Shown in pieces: positions 8,131 through 17,181 of a stretch of 64,000 nucleotides of DNA (within the stretch, counting starts at the first letter, position 1; every line of letters begins with the position of its first letter). The stretch spans positions 48,683 through 112,682 of the forward strand of contig NZ_KB907266.1 of NCBI RefSeq assembly GCF_000381905.1, in the 5' to 3' direction. The translations under genes and the position numbers were made by a program. The stretch comes from Paenibacillus fonticola DSM 21315. GTDB taxonomy: Bacteria; Bacillota; Bacilli; Paenibacillales; Paenibacillaceae. The notes under the pieces were generated by a model. That model had not been told where the DNA came from. It did not search any database and saw only the letters and a list, made by a program, of their open reading frames with translations.

Positions 8131-10563
8131 ATGATAGAAAATAAACCTAAACTGGTCGTGATCGGGAACGGTATGGCCGGAATTAGTACAGTCGAACAAA
8201 TCTTGAAGCTGACAACACAATTCGAAATTACGGTATTCGGCAGTGAGCCGCATCCGAACTACAATCGCATCATGCTCTCCTATGTACTTGAGGGAAGCAA
8301 GACGATCGACGATATCGTGCTTAATGACTGGCAATGGTATGCCGATAATGGTATTACGCTGCACACAGGAACCAAAGTCGTGCAAATCGACGAATCGCAC
8401 AAGGAAGTAGTGACGGAAGAGGGAATACGGGTTCCTTACGACAAGGTGATTATCGCGACAGGATCAAATTCGTTTATTTTGCCTATTCCGGGCAGCAACA
8501 AGCAGGGCGTTATCGGCTTCCGCGATATTGCGGATTGCAACCAGATGCTGGAGGCGGCCAAGACGTATAAAAAGGCGGCTGTCATCGGCGGGGGACTGCT
8601 GGGGCTAGAGGCTGCCAAAGGACTTGTGCAACTGGGCATGGACGTTACGGTCGTCCATTTGATGGAGGATCTGATGGAGCGGCAGCTCGATCATCAGGCT
8701 GCGCTTATGCTGCGCACGGAGCTGGAGCGCCAGGGCATTAAGTTCAAAATGCAGGCACAGACGGTCGAATTGCTTGGCGGCGAAAGAGTAAGCGGACTTC
8801 GCTTTGCCGACGATACTGTGCTGGACGCGGATTTCGTCGTGATGGCCGTAGGCATCAAGCCGAACGTCGAGGTGGCCAAGAACAGCGGCATCGAGGTGAA
8901 TCGCGGCATCGTCGTCAACGATTACATGCAGACATCGATGAAAGACGTATATTCGGTAGGCGAGTGCAATGAGCATCGCGGCGTATGTTACGGCCTCGTG
9001 GCTCCGCTCTTCGAGCAGGGAATGGTGCTGGCCAAGCATATTTGCGGCGTAGAAACCGCCGCCTATGAAGGCTCGATCGTATCCACGAAATTGAAAATAT
9101 CCGGGGTGGACGTATTCTCAACCGGTGAATTCATCGACGGGCCAGAGCATACGGTTATCGCGAACAAGGATGACTGGAAGCGCACGTATAAGAAGATATT
9201 GCTCAAAGAGGGCGTCATGGTCGGCGCCGTACTGTACGGGGATATTACCGATTCGGCAGAGCTGCAAAAGCTGATCAAGCAAAAAGCGGCCATGACCGAC
9301 GAGCTGTACAATACGCTGATGGGCTCGGGCTGCTGCGGCGGCGGAGGAGCAAAGAAAGCGGCCTCGGTCGAAGCGATGGCCGACGATGAAATCGTATGCG
9401 GCTGCAACGGTGTGACGAAAGGGAATATTGTCGATGCGGTTACAAACCAGGGCTTAACGACCGTGGATGAAATCAAGGCCTGCACCGGTGCAACCCGTTC
9501 GTGCGGAGGCTGCAAGCCGGTCGTCGAACAAATTTTACAATATGTGCTGGGAGACGGGTTCAAAACTGCGGCGAAACAAGGCATTTGCGGCTGCACGACG
9601 CTGAGCCGCGACGAAATTGTCGCCGAGATCAAAGCGAAAGGGCTGCAGACGACCAAGGAGGTCATGCATGTTCTCGGCTGGAGTCAGCAGGAGGGCTGCT
9701 CGAAGTGCCGCCCTGCGCTCAATTACTACCTTGGCATGATTTATCCGGACACCCATGAGGATGAGAAGGAATCGCGCTTCGTCAATGAGCGGATGAACGC
9801 CAACATTCAGAAGGATGGAACGTATACGGTCGTGCCGCGGATGTACGGGGGCGTAACGACGCCGGAGGATCTGAAGAAAATTGCCGATGTTTCGCTGAAA
9901 TACGACGTTAAGGTGGTTAAAGTGACCGGCGGGCAGCGTCTCGATTTGATTGGCGTGAAAAAAGAAGACCTGCCGAAAGTGTGGGAGGAGCTTGACATGC
10001 CGTCGGGATATGCTTACGCAAAATCGCTGCGTACTGTCAAAACTTGCGTAGGCTCCCAGTTCTGCCGCTTTGGCACTCAGGATTCGATGAGCATGGGAGC
10101 GCTGCTGGAACGCAAGTTCGAGCGGATCGACTACCCGGCCAAGTTCAAAATGGCCGTTAATGGCTGCCCGCGCAATTGTGCGGAAGCATGCACGAAGGAC
10201 ATCGGCATCGTCGGCAACGACGGAGGCTGGGAAATTTTCATTGGCGGCAACGGCGGCATCAAAGCCCGCCTGGCAGATTCGCTCTGCAAGGTGAAGACGG
10301 ATGAGGAACTGATCGAGGTATGCGGCGCGGTCATCCAATATTACCGGGAAACGGGCAATTATTTGGAGAGAACCTCGGAATGGGTCGAGCGAATCGGCCT
10401 AGAGCAAATCAAGGCTGTAGTTGTCGACAATGTGGACAATCGCCAGGCCCTGGTGGAACGCGTCGAGTTTGCCTTGAAGCAGGTGGAGGAGCCATGGAGC
10501 AAAATGCTGAATGACCATGACAGCTGCAGCAAAATGTTCCATAGCGTAGAAATGAAGGGATAA
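8131..10563 (+). CDS. nirB: Assimilatory/detoxifying NADH-dependent nitrite reductase, large subunit
   Basis: 810 residues, ribosome site AAAGGAGG. The protein reduces nitrite to ammonium with NADH. Domains in order: FAD/NAD(P)H-binding pyridine nucleotide reductase (GNGMAGISTVEQ at the N-terminus, second Rossmann turn AVIGGGLLGLEAAKGL near 150); two BFD-like [2Fe-2S] segments with cysteine pairs (VCGCNGVTKGNI...RSCGGCKP near 427-470 and GICGCTTLSRDE...GCSKCRPALNYY near 490-535); ferredoxin-like half domain; and the siroheme/[4Fe-4S] domain with TCVGSQFCRFG and NGCPRNCAEACTKDIG. All cluster cysteines appear present. It is cotranscribed with nirD and followed by an FNT channel. Confidence 0.96.
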   Translation: MIENKPKLVVIGNGMAGISTVEQILKLTTQFEITVFGSEPHPNYNRIMLSYVLEGSKTIDDIVLNDWQWYADNGITLHTGTKVVQIDESHKEVVTEEGIRVPYDKVIIATGSNSFILPIPGSNKQGVIGFRDIADCNQMLEAAKTYKKAAVIGGGLLGLEAAKGLVQLGMDVTVVHLMEDLMERQLDHQAALMLRTELERQGIKFKMQAQTVELLGGERVSGLRFADDTVLDADFVVMAVGIKPNVEVAKNSGIEVNRGIVVNDYMQTSMKDVYSVGECNEHRGVCYGLVAPLFEQGMVLAKHICGVETAAYEGSIVSTKLKISGVDVFSTGEFIDGPEHTVIANKDDWKRTYKKILLKEGVMVGAVLYGDITDSAELQKLIKQKAAMTDELYNTLMGSGCCGGGGAKKAASVEAMADDEIVCGCNGVTKGNIVDAVTNQGLTTVDEIKACTGATRSCGGCKPVVEQILQYVLGDGFKTAAKQGICGCTTLSRDEIVAEIKAKGLQTTKEVMHVLGWSQQEGCSKCRPALNYYLGMIYPDTHEDEKESRFVNERMNANIQKDGTYTVVPRMYGGVTTPEDLKKIADVSLKYDVKVVKVTGGQRLDLIGVKKEDLPKVWEELDMPSGYAYAKSLRTVKTCVGSQFCRFGTQDSMSMGALLERKFERIDYPAKFKMAVNGCPRNCAEACTKDIGIVGNDGGWEIFIGGNGGIKARLADSLCKVKTDEELIEVCGAVIQYYRETGNYLERTSEWVERIGLEQIKAVVVDNVDNRQALVERVEFALKQVEEPWSKMLNDHDSCSKMFHSVEMKG

Positions 10564-10583
10564 CAATCGAAAGGAGAATGAAT

Positions 10584-10907
10584 ATGGGAGCACAGCAGAA
10601 GACGATGTACCATGTAGGTACGCTGGAACTGTTTATGAAGCAGATCGGCCGGGTGGTGGAGTTAAACGGCGAGGAGATCGCCGTGTTCCGTGACTCCGGC
10701 GACCGGTTGTATGCCGTGGAGAACAGGAGCCCGCATCCGAAAGGCGGACCGCTGGCCGAGGGCATCGTATCGGGCCAGTATTTATACGATCCGTTGTACG
10801 ATTGGAAGATCGACCTGGCTACGGGGCTCGTTCAAGCCCCGGATACCGGACAGGTAAAGATGTATTCGGTGAAAGTAGAAGATGGCAGCGTCTGGATCGG
10901 ACCGTAA
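10584..10907 (+). CDS. nirD: Nitrite reductase (NADH) small subunit, Rieske-like fold
   Basis: 107 residues from ATG 10584; the ATG at 10578 is too close to the AAAGGAG ribosome site. The fold is that of Rieske proteins (VVELNGEEIAVFRDSGDRLYAVENRSPHPKGGPLAEG...YDPLYDWKIDLATG). The Cys-x-His and Cys-xx-His cluster ligands are replaced (NRSPHP and PLYDWK), so no [2Fe-2S] cluster is expected; this is known for NirD subunits, which help assemble or stabilise NirB. It starts 20 bp after nirB, in the same operon. Confidence 0.93.
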   Translation: MGAQQKTMYHVGTLELFMKQIGRVVELNGEEIAVFRDSGDRLYAVENRSPHPKGGPLAEGIVSGQYLYDPLYDWKIDLATGLVQAPDTGQVKMYSVKVEDGSVWIGP

Positions 10908-10923
10908 GGCGAGGATGTAGAAG

Positions 10924-11110
10924 CAGATATAAGACATGGACATTAGATGCGGGTGTTAGATGCCGGCATTAGTTAAGAACACTTAGCCAGACATAAGACG
11001 TGGATAGACACAGTTAGAAGATATGGTTATGAATGCAGACATAAGACGTCGATAGACACAGTCAGAAGATGTAGGCATAGATGCAGACATAAGCAGCAGA
11101 TCTGGACACG
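10924..11110 (+). repeat. 48-bp tandem repeats in the nirD-nirC intergenic region
   Basis: The phrase CAGACATAAGACG starts at 10988 and 11036 and again, changed after CAGACATAAG, at 11084: exactly 48-bp spacing. The first two units are nearly identical (GATAGACACAGT[T/C]AGAAGAT follows in each); the third decays after about 10 bases. A more degenerate relative (CAGATATAAGACATGG) begins at 10924. No gene is present here. Confidence 0.8.
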
Positions 11111-11159
11111 GCGTTAAACGCATTTAATGCAAGATGGGAGCAAAGGGGAGAGAACTGTT

Positions 11160-11954
11160 ATGTATACGCAAAATTTGGAGGCCATCATTGAAGCGGCAGT
11201 CAAGAAAAGAGATGCGATGAAGGAGAGTCTGCCCAGGTACATTGTATCCGCGCTGCTGGCCGGCGCCTATGTGGGACTAGGGATCATACTTATATTTAGC
11301 CTTGGAGCTCCGCTGGCCAAGGCGGAATCCCCTATTCAATCGCTCGTCATGGGCGCATCCTTCGGGATTGCTCTCACCTTGGTCGTATTTGCCGGCTCGG
11401 AGCTGTTTACAGGCAACAACATGTTCTTTACGATCAGCACGCTAGCTAAGCGGACGACGCCGGGGGACACGCTGAAGAACTGGGTTATCGTGTTCCTCGG
11501 CAACTTGGCGGGAGCGGTGGTGTTAAGCTTGCTCGTCGTCGGTTCCGGCTTGTTCAAGGCCGCAGGACCGGAGCATTTGATCTTCGCTGCCTCTGCGAAG
11601 AAGATGGCCGCTCCGGTGTCAGAGCTGTTTTTTCGCGGCATATTGTGTAATTGGCTCGTCTGTCTGGCGCTGTGGATGGCGAACCGGGCGAAAGATGATA
11701 TTTCCAAGCTGGTGCTGATCTGGTGGTGCCTCTTTGCCTTCATTGCGAGCGGCTACGAGCATAGCGTCGCCAATATGACCCTGCTGAGCTTATCCGTCCT
11801 GCTGCCAAACCATCCGGAAACTATTTCGATCGCCGGCTGGCTCCACAACATGATTCCGGTAACGTTAGGGAATATGGTAGGCGGCATCGTATTTGTCGGC
11901 ATGGCTTACTGGTTCATCTCCCCTGTACGTAACAATAACAACGTTTCGAAATGA
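11160..11954 (+). CDS. nirC: Formate/nitrite transporter (FNT) family channel
   Basis: 264 residues from ATG 11160, after AAGGGGAGAG. Six hydrophobic segments are visible; FNT landmarks include FAGSELFTGNNMFFTI, the FRGILCNWLVCLALWMA turn and SGYEHSVANMTLL. These pentameric inner-membrane channels carry formate or nitrite. Being directly downstream of nirBD makes nitrite import (NirC) the first choice. However, pflB, which makes formate, is in the same neighbourhood, so FocA-like formate export is possible. It is separated from nirD by 252 bp of tandem repeats, so cotranscription is uncertain. Confidence 0.9.
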   Translation: MYTQNLEAIIEAAVKKRDAMKESLPRYIVSALLAGAYVGLGIILIFSLGAPLAKAESPIQSLVMGASFGIALTLVVFAGSELFTGNNMFFTISTLAKRTTPGDTLKNWVIVFLGNLAGAVVLSLLVVGSGLFKAAGPEHLIFAASAKKMAAPVSELFFRGILCNWLVCLALWMANRAKDDISKLVLIWWCLFAFIASGYEHSVANMTLLSLSVLLPNHPETISIAGWLHNMIPVTLGNMVGGIVFVGMAYWFISPVRNNNNVSK

Positions 11955-11973
11955 TAGAGCTGCTTTGAATAAG

Positions 11974-12013
11974 GCGCCCTGTCAGCCGCATACGGCTGGA
12001 GGGCGCTTTTTTT
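11974..12013 (+). terminator. Terminator after the FNT channel gene
   Basis: GCGCCCT pairs with AGGGCGC, with an inner CAGCCG/CGGCTG stem, followed by seven T. Confidence 0.92.
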
Positions 12014-12159
12014 GGCTGGAGCTGCGCCAAATTGCTGCCTCAATGAAGTCCATAGAAATATCTCCTCTAATAGTGGATTTGTCATCCTTACAGGCCGGAG
12101 GCCTTATTTTATAATGAGGATGCAAAGCAAAACTACTCAATTATTAGGGAGGTCAAACA

Positions 12160-13530
12160 GTGAGAAAAAGTCTGATTATGATGTTAAGTCTGATTTTTGT
12201 AGCCGGCGCTCTGGTGGCAGGCTGCGGAAAAAGCAACAACTCCGCAGAGCCGGTGAATACGGGCACCACCAACGGCGAGAATGCGTCGCAAAGCAGCAAA
12301 GTGGAGCCGTTTGAGCTGAAAATGCGCCACATCGAAATCGGGGAGCCGAACAAAAACCGCTTGGCTCGCTTGGAGGCTGTTAAGCAGAAGACCGAAGAGC
12401 AGGTTCCTGGTTTGACGATCAAGCTGGACGGCGTGGACAGCGAGGTCAACCGGAAAGACAAGCTGAGAAGTGAAATGGCCGCAGGCAATCCTCCGGATAT
12501 TTTCGATGCCTTCGGCAGCCCGGATATCGGCGTTTACGCCAAAGAAGGCTTGGTTCTCGACATCGGTCCTATTCTGGACGAGTTGAATTTGAAGGAGCGC
12601 TTCATCAACTTGGATCCTTGGACATACGATGGCAAAATATATGGCCTGCCGAAGGGCGGATCGATCGAAGGATATTTCTATAATAAAGAGTACTTTGCTG
12701 CGAAAGGACTGGAAGTTCCGAAAACGCTTGCCGAATTGGAAGCGCTTGCCGAGAAGGTGAAGGCTGATGGCAAGGTTCCTTTCGCCCAAGGTTCCAAGGA
12801 TGCTTGGGTACCGCTCATGACGACGAATAACCTGTGGTCGTACTATGCGGGAGCGGATTTCACGGCAGGATTCAAGACCGGGGAATCGAAATGGAACGAT
12901 CCGAAAATGGTCGAGGCCGTGAGCAAGCATCAGGAATGGGTGAAAAAGGGTTATTTCAAGAAGGGCGAGCTCGGCATCGACTACAATAGCCAGCGCAACC
13001 AGCTGCTGACGGATGAAGCCGTCATGATGTACGACGGTTCCTGGGCATCCTCTGTATTCAACGATGCGGTGGACGCTGACGGCAAGAGCAAGTTTGGCTT
13101 CTTCGTAATGCCTCCGCTGAATGAAGGAGACGGCTTCAGTTCGATGGTCGATTCGAACAACGGTTACGGGTTCTCTGCGAAGGTAGCGGATGATCCGCAG
13201 AAATTGGAAGCGGTCAAGGCGTTCATTAAGACCTTTTTCAGCGATGAAGTTCAATTGCAAAGTCTGAAGGAGGACGGCTTGCTGCCTTCGATGATTTTGA
13301 GCGAGGGAGACCTGCAGGCTAATGCAGCCAATGATTTGATCAAGGAAATTATTCTGCGCATGAATGAACTAGAGTATAAATGGCCAGCGTTCGATGCCTT
13401 GGTGCAGGCTGAGGTCAACACCGAGCTTAGCAGCGGCATCCATCGCGTCATCGAAGGCGTGCAGGATCCGCAGGCTATGCTTGACGCCCTGCAAAAAGTA
13501 CAAGAGGAAGCGAATGCAGCCGGCGAATAA
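12160..13530 (+). CDS. Sugar ABC transporter, extracellular substrate-binding lipoprotein (first paralogue)
   Basis: 456 residues starting at GTG 12160 behind GGGAGG. A lipobox (LVAGC, Cys 22) follows a hydrophobic signal, so the protein is membrane-anchored outside the cell. The body is a family 1 solute-binding protein (MalE/UgpB type): MAAGNPPDIFDAFGSPD, YGLPKGGSIEGYFYNKEYF, WVPLMTTNNLWSYYAG, MMYDGSWASSVF. It is strikingly similar along its length to the lipoprotein at 24645, showing a duplication. It heads an operon with two permeases; the ATPase is not encoded here, as usual for importers that share MsmX/MsmK. Ligand unknown; the GH3 enzyme at 27.9 kb suggests amino-sugar oligosaccharides. 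Confidence 0.92.
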   Translation: MRKSLIMMLSLIFVAGALVAGCGKSNNSAEPVNTGTTNGENASQSSKVEPFELKMRHIEIGEPNKNRLARLEAVKQKTEEQVPGLTIKLDGVDSEVNRKDKLRSEMAAGNPPDIFDAFGSPDIGVYAKEGLVLDIGPILDELNLKERFINLDPWTYDGKIYGLPKGGSIEGYFYNKEYFAAKGLEVPKTLAELEALAEKVKADGKVPFAQGSKDAWVPLMTTNNLWSYYAGADFTAGFKTGESKWNDPKMVEAVSKHQEWVKKGYFKKGELGIDYNSQRNQLLTDEAVMMYDGSWASSVFNDAVDADGKSKFGFFVMPPLNEGDGFSSMVDSNNGYGFSAKVADDPQKLEAVKAFIKTFFSDEVQLQSLKEDGLLPSMILSEGDLQANAANDLIKEIILRMNELEYKWPAFDALVQAEVNTELSSGIHRVIEGVQDPQAMLDALQKVQEEANAAGE

Positions 13531-13540
13531 TCATTTCAAT

Positions 13541-13580
13541 TGACATGTAGAACATTCGGATGACATGTAGAACATTCGGA
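13541..13580 (+). repeat. Perfect 20-bp tandem duplication
   Basis: TGACATGTAGAACATTCGGA occurs twice in direct succession (13541-13560 and 13561-13580) between the binding protein and first permease; a third trace (ACATGT) follows at 13590. Confidence 0.95.
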
Positions 13581-13595
13581 ACGTGCGAAACATGT

Positions 13596-13631
13596 GGAGC
13601 ACCCCAGGCAATCCAGGTGGTGCTCCTTTTC
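13596..13631 (+). terminator. Intra-operon hairpin between binding protein and permeases
   Basis: GGAGCACC pairs with GGTGCTCC, followed by four T. Such partial terminators often keep permease levels below those of the binding protein. Confidence 0.65.
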
Positions 13632-13677
13632 ACAGCATAGCCATGTTGCAACCAAGTAAGAAGCTGGAGGTTTTTTT

Positions 13678-14562
13678 ATGAATAAGGCGATGAGAAATCC
13701 GCTGATGTATGCGTTGTTTCTAATTCCGACCTTTATCGGTATCGTATTATTTTTTATTTATCCCGTAATTAATGCCGCATTTTACAGCTTTACCGATTGG
13801 AACGGGATTGCCAAGACGTACAACTTCAACGGGTTCGCAAATTATACGAAGTCCATGAGCCAAAACGCGTTTTGGGTGTCGGTCAGAAATAATGGCTTCT
13901 TTATTCTGTTTTCTGTTTTTATCCAAGTTCCGCTTATTATCCTCTTCTCGCTTTTAATTGCGAACGTCAAGAAGCTGAAGGGGTTGTATAAAACGGCCGT
14001 ATTTATGCCTTCTGTCATGTCGACGGCGGTGATTGGTATTTTGTGGGGATTTATTTATGAACCGGATATCGGGCTGTTCAACAATGTGCTTGGACTGTTC
14101 GGCATCGACAAAGTTTATTGGCTGTCGGATCGGAACTGGGCCATGATCTCCATCCTGATCACGAATGCCTGGCAGTGGACAGGATTCTATATCGTTATGG
14201 TGCTGGCCGCGATCATCTCCATTCCGAAGGAGCTGGACGAAGCGGCGATGATTGACGGAGCGACAGGCTTCCAGCGGGCCATGCGGATCACGATGCCGCT
14301 CATTATGCCGATCGTGTCGGTCGTCATCATGCTGTCGATCGCCGGAGCCATGAAGGCGGCGGACATCATCATCGTCATGACCAAGGGCGGACCGGCTGGA
14401 TCCACTGAGGTGATGGCCACCTATATGTTGAAGCACTCCATCACCAGCTTTAAGTACGGATACGGGAACAGCATCGCGGTCTTGATTTTTATTTTTACAC
14501 TTATCATTACTGCGCTTTATCAAGTCCTTGTAGTGAGAAGAACGGAAAGGATCGAATACTGA
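13678..14562 (+). CDS. Sugar ABC transporter permease, MalF/UgpA type
   Basis: 294 residues; ribosome site TGGAGG about 8 bases upstream of ATG. Six transmembrane segments are apparent, and the cytoplasmic EAA loop that contacts the ATPase reads ELDEAAMIDGATGFQRAMRITMPLIMP (about residues 184-210). With the next gene it forms the membrane channel for the sugar captured by the binding lipoprotein at 12160 and possibly also the paralogue at 24645. Its stop overlaps the start of the second permease by one base (TGATG), so the two are translationally coupled. Confidence 0.94.
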   Translation: MNKAMRNPLMYALFLIPTFIGIVLFFIYPVINAAFYSFTDWNGIAKTYNFNGFANYTKSMSQNAFWVSVRNNGFFILFSVFIQVPLIILFSLLIANVKKLKGLYKTAVFMPSVMSTAVIGILWGFIYEPDIGLFNNVLGLFGIDKVYWLSDRNWAMISILITNAWQWTGFYIVMVLAAIISIPKELDEAAMIDGATGFQRAMRITMPLIMPIVSVVIMLSIAGAMKAADIIIVMTKGGPAGSTEVMATYMLKHSITSFKYGYGNSIAVLIFIFTLIITALYQVLVVRRTERIEY

Positions 14563-15392
14563 TGACAAAAAAACTCAAGGGCAGCCTGGCTCATATTCTG
14601 TTGTTGATTTATTTGCTGGTCATACTGTATCCATTCTTGTTCGTAGTGTTCTCATCGGTGAAGACCGACAATCTGGCGATCGCCCAAAATCCGTTCGGCT
14701 TTCCGAAGGAATTCCAGTGGACGAACTACGTGGAAGCCTGGGTGAATGCGAAAATCAGCACTTACTTTCTGAACAGCTTATACATTGCCGTCATCGCCGC
14801 GGTAGCGACGATCATCATGGCTTCCATGGCCTCCTTCGCGCTTACCCGGATGCGGTTCACGAAGCTTAGTCCAATGCTGTACCAGATCATCATTCTCGGC
14901 ATACTCATACCGGGCAACGCTTTGCTGCTGCCGATATATAATCTGATGCGCTCGACGAACCTGCTGGATACGCACTGGGCGCTGCTCATCCCTTATGCGG
15001 CAAATTCTATCCCGTTCTCGGTCGTCATTTTAACGGCCTTCATGAAATCGCTGCCCAGCGAGATCGAGGAAGCCGCCGTCGTGGACGGGCTGAGATCTCC
15101 CGGTATCTTTGCCAGAGTGGTGATGCCGCTTACGGTTCCGGCGCTCGTGACCGTCTTTATCGTTAACTTCCTTGGCAACTGGAATGAATTTTTGCTTGCC
15201 AATTACTTTTTGTCCGAGGACTCGCTTAAGACGCTTCCAGTGGGGATGGTAGGCTTTCGCGATGCATTCAGCATTAACTATGCGCAAATGTCGGCGGGAA
15301 TCGTCTACAGTGTCGTACCTGTCATGGTGATCTATGCGATTTTGCAAGAGAAGATCATAGAAGGTTTGACGGCCGGAGGCGTAAAAGGATAG
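14562..15392 (+). CDS. Sugar ABC transporter permease, MalG/UgpE type
   Basis: 276 residues, start overlapping the previous stop. Six hydrophobic helices; the EAA loop is EIEEAAVVDGLRSPGIFARVVMPLTVPAL, and the C-terminus ends in QEKIIEGLTAGGVKG, which is diagnostic of MalG-type permeases. It forms the heterodimeric channel with the upstream permease. No ATPase follows; a response regulator gene begins 38 bp later, so uptake and its control are in one transcription unit. Confidence 0.95.
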   Translation: MTKKLKGSLAHILLLIYLLVILYPFLFVVFSSVKTDNLAIAQNPFGFPKEFQWTNYVEAWVNAKISTYFLNSLYIAVIAAVATIIMASMASFALTRMRFTKLSPMLYQIIILGILIPGNALLLPIYNLMRSTNLLDTHWALLIPYAANSIPFSVVILTAFMKSLPSEIEEAAVVDGLRSPGIFARVVMPLTVPALVTVFIVNFLGNWNEFLLANYFLSEDSLKTLPVGMVGFRDAFSINYAQMSAGIVYSVVPVMVIYAILQEKIIEGLTAGGVKG

Positions 15393-15430
15393 ATTAACAG
15401 TAGAACGGTGACTACGAAGGGGAATGCTCT

Positions 15431-17092
15431 GTGGATATCAAGGCGCTGCTCATTGATGACGAGCCTCTTATACTCAATCATTTGAAAAATGCGATTCCAT
15501 GGAACGAGCTGGGGATCGAGCTTGTTGGAACGGCCCGGAACGGTGTCAAGGGGCTGGAACTGGTCGTGGAATACGAGCCGGACCTCATTTTGTGCGATAT
15601 CCGGATGCCGCTCATGGACGGCCTGGAATTTCTCCGTAAGCTCCGCCAGCTCGGGTATGAGACTGAGGTCATTATGCTGACCGGGTATCAGGAGTTCGAA
15701 TACGCCCGCCTGGCGCTGCAGCATGGAGTGAAGGATTATATATTAAAGCCGATCAATTATACGGAGCTGGAAGCGGCGATTGGCAAACTTGCGGACGAGG
15801 TCCGTTGCCGGCGGTCGGAGAGGCGCAATGCGGAGCAGGAGCTGCAAAGGATGACGGGGCTGGCGCACGAGAAAATGATGTTCGACGTGCTGATGGGCTT
15901 TGCGGACGGCTTGCCGCGGTATTGGGCTGCGGAGGAGGAGCAGGGCGGCGAGCTTCGATACGGACTGTTTCTGGTCGATCTGGACGGTTATGCCCAGCAC
16001 ACTGTGTCCTGGACGGAGCAGGAGCGCAAGCTGTGGAACTTTGCGGTGCGCAATGTGCTGCAGGAGGCGATCCCGGGCCAGCAACCTCATTATACCGTCG
16101 TCCAAATGCGGCAAGGGGAGTGGTGCGTGCTGATTGAGTTCGCGCGGCGCTCGCGCGATGAGGCTGCTTTGGAGCGGTTGGAGGAATGGGCTCGGGAAAT
16201 CCAGCGTGCCGTCAAGCAGCATATCAAACTGACGGTCAGCCTAGCCTGGAATCAAGAGCTGCTGAACCTGAGGGCGCTGTCCGGGGCGTACAACAAGCTG
16301 CAGCGTGGCCTCATGCTCCATGCAGGCCATGAGCAACTGCTGCCCTTGACAGAAGATGCGCTGGCACATGATGCGGCGGCGGTATCGGAATGGCAGCTCG
16401 TCGAGGAAATTACATCGGGGCTGAAAATGTTCGACAAATCAAAGGTCGAGCAGGGGCTGGAGCAGTTGAAAACCAATTTGCCGCATATTTCCGAGCGTTC
16501 GGTGCTCGGCATTGAGAAGTTTTTGCAATACAGCATCATTCATTTGCTGCGGGAAATGCGTGAGCTGGATTTCATGAACTCCCAGGAAGAGGGGAAGATG
16601 TGGCAGCATTTGCAGCACAGCCAAAACGTGAAGGATTTGCTAAACGTCATCACGGAGCTGGAAAGCCATATCCGGGAGCTTGAAATCAATAAGAAGTCCA
16701 GCGAGCTGCTGATGGTTTCTGCAGGGGAATATATTCAACGCAATTTGAGTACGGATATTGGGGTCGACGATATTGCGAATTACCTGAATATAAGCTCAAG
16801 CTATTTCAGCCATTTGTTTAAGAACTATTACGGGGAGACGTTTGTTGAACATTTGCGGAAGCAGCGCATGGAGCTGGCCAAGACGATGCTGCGTCTGACT
16901 TCCCGCAGCGTTACTGAAATCGGCGTCCTGGTCGGCTATAGCGACCGGCGTTATTTCTCCAAGGTGTTCCAGCGCTATGCCGGCGTGACGCCAACCGAGT
17001 ACCGGGAGCAGGAAGAACTGCCAGGGAGCGGCAATGCGCAGGAGAATGTGCGTACGGATTCGAGCGGGGATTCAAACAAACAGCAAACTTAA
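15431..17092 (+). CDS. Two-component response regulator, YesN type (receiver plus AraC DNA-binding domain)
   Basis: 553 residues from GTG 15431, after GAAGGGG. The receiver domain (1-120) has the acidic pair D9/D10, phosphoacceptor D56 (LILCDIRMPLMDG) and Lys in YILKPINY. A long middle region of unknown fold, rich in Leu/Glu/Gln, spans about 125-430. The C-terminal AraC double helix-turn-helix is clear (VDDIANYLNISSSYFSHLFKNYYGETFVEHLRKQRMELAKTMLRLTSRSVTEIGVLVGYSDRRYFSKVFQRYAGVTPTEYR). The expected partner kinase is not adjacent; the only one in the window is the YesM-type kinase at 26046, some 9 kb on. It probably activates the transporter genes and the second binding-protein operon. Confidence 0.93.
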   Translation: MDIKALLIDDEPLILNHLKNAIPWNELGIELVGTARNGVKGLELVVEYEPDLILCDIRMPLMDGLEFLRKLRQLGYETEVIMLTGYQEFEYARLALQHGVKDYILKPINYTELEAAIGKLADEVRCRRSERRNAEQELQRMTGLAHEKMMFDVLMGFADGLPRYWAAEEEQGGELRYGLFLVDLDGYAQHTVSWTEQERKLWNFAVRNVLQEAIPGQQPHYTVVQMRQGEWCVLIEFARRSRDEAALERLEEWAREIQRAVKQHIKLTVSLAWNQELLNLRALSGAYNKLQRGLMLHAGHEQLLPLTEDALAHDAAAVSEWQLVEEITSGLKMFDKSKVEQGLEQLKTNLPHISERSVLGIEKFLQYSIIHLLREMRELDFMNSQEEGKMWQHLQHSQNVKDLLNVITELESHIRELEINKKSSELLMVSAGEYIQRNLSTDIGVDDIANYLNISSSYFSHLFKNYYGETFVEHLRKQRMELAKTMLRLTSRSVTEIGVLVGYSDRRYFSKVFQRYAGVTPTEYREQEELPGSGNAQENVRTDSSGDSNKQQT

Positions 17093-17130
17093 GTCCCGCA
17101 GGAACAGCCTTGCGCTTGCGGCAAAATGAA

Positions 17131-17164
17131 AAGCAACCTCCTCCCGGTCGAGATGAGGTTGCTT
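17131..17164 (-). terminator. Terminator between the response regulator and fnr, best oriented for fnr
   Basis: AAGCAACCTC pairs perfectly with GAGGTTGCTT. On the minus strand the stem is followed by TTTTCATTTT; on the plus strand by CCTGCG only, so it mainly ends fnr. Confidence 0.75.
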
Positions 17165-17181
17165 CCTGCGTCTTGCCTCTA

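Noticed and set aside
10988..11100. CRISPR array or attachment site
   Set aside because: The whole 48-bp unit is repeated, with no spacer variation; no integrase nearby.
12079..12115. Sigma-A promoter TTGTCA...TATAAT before binding protein 1
   Set aside because: Spacing of 25 bp is too long for a normal promoter; the -10 alone may be real.
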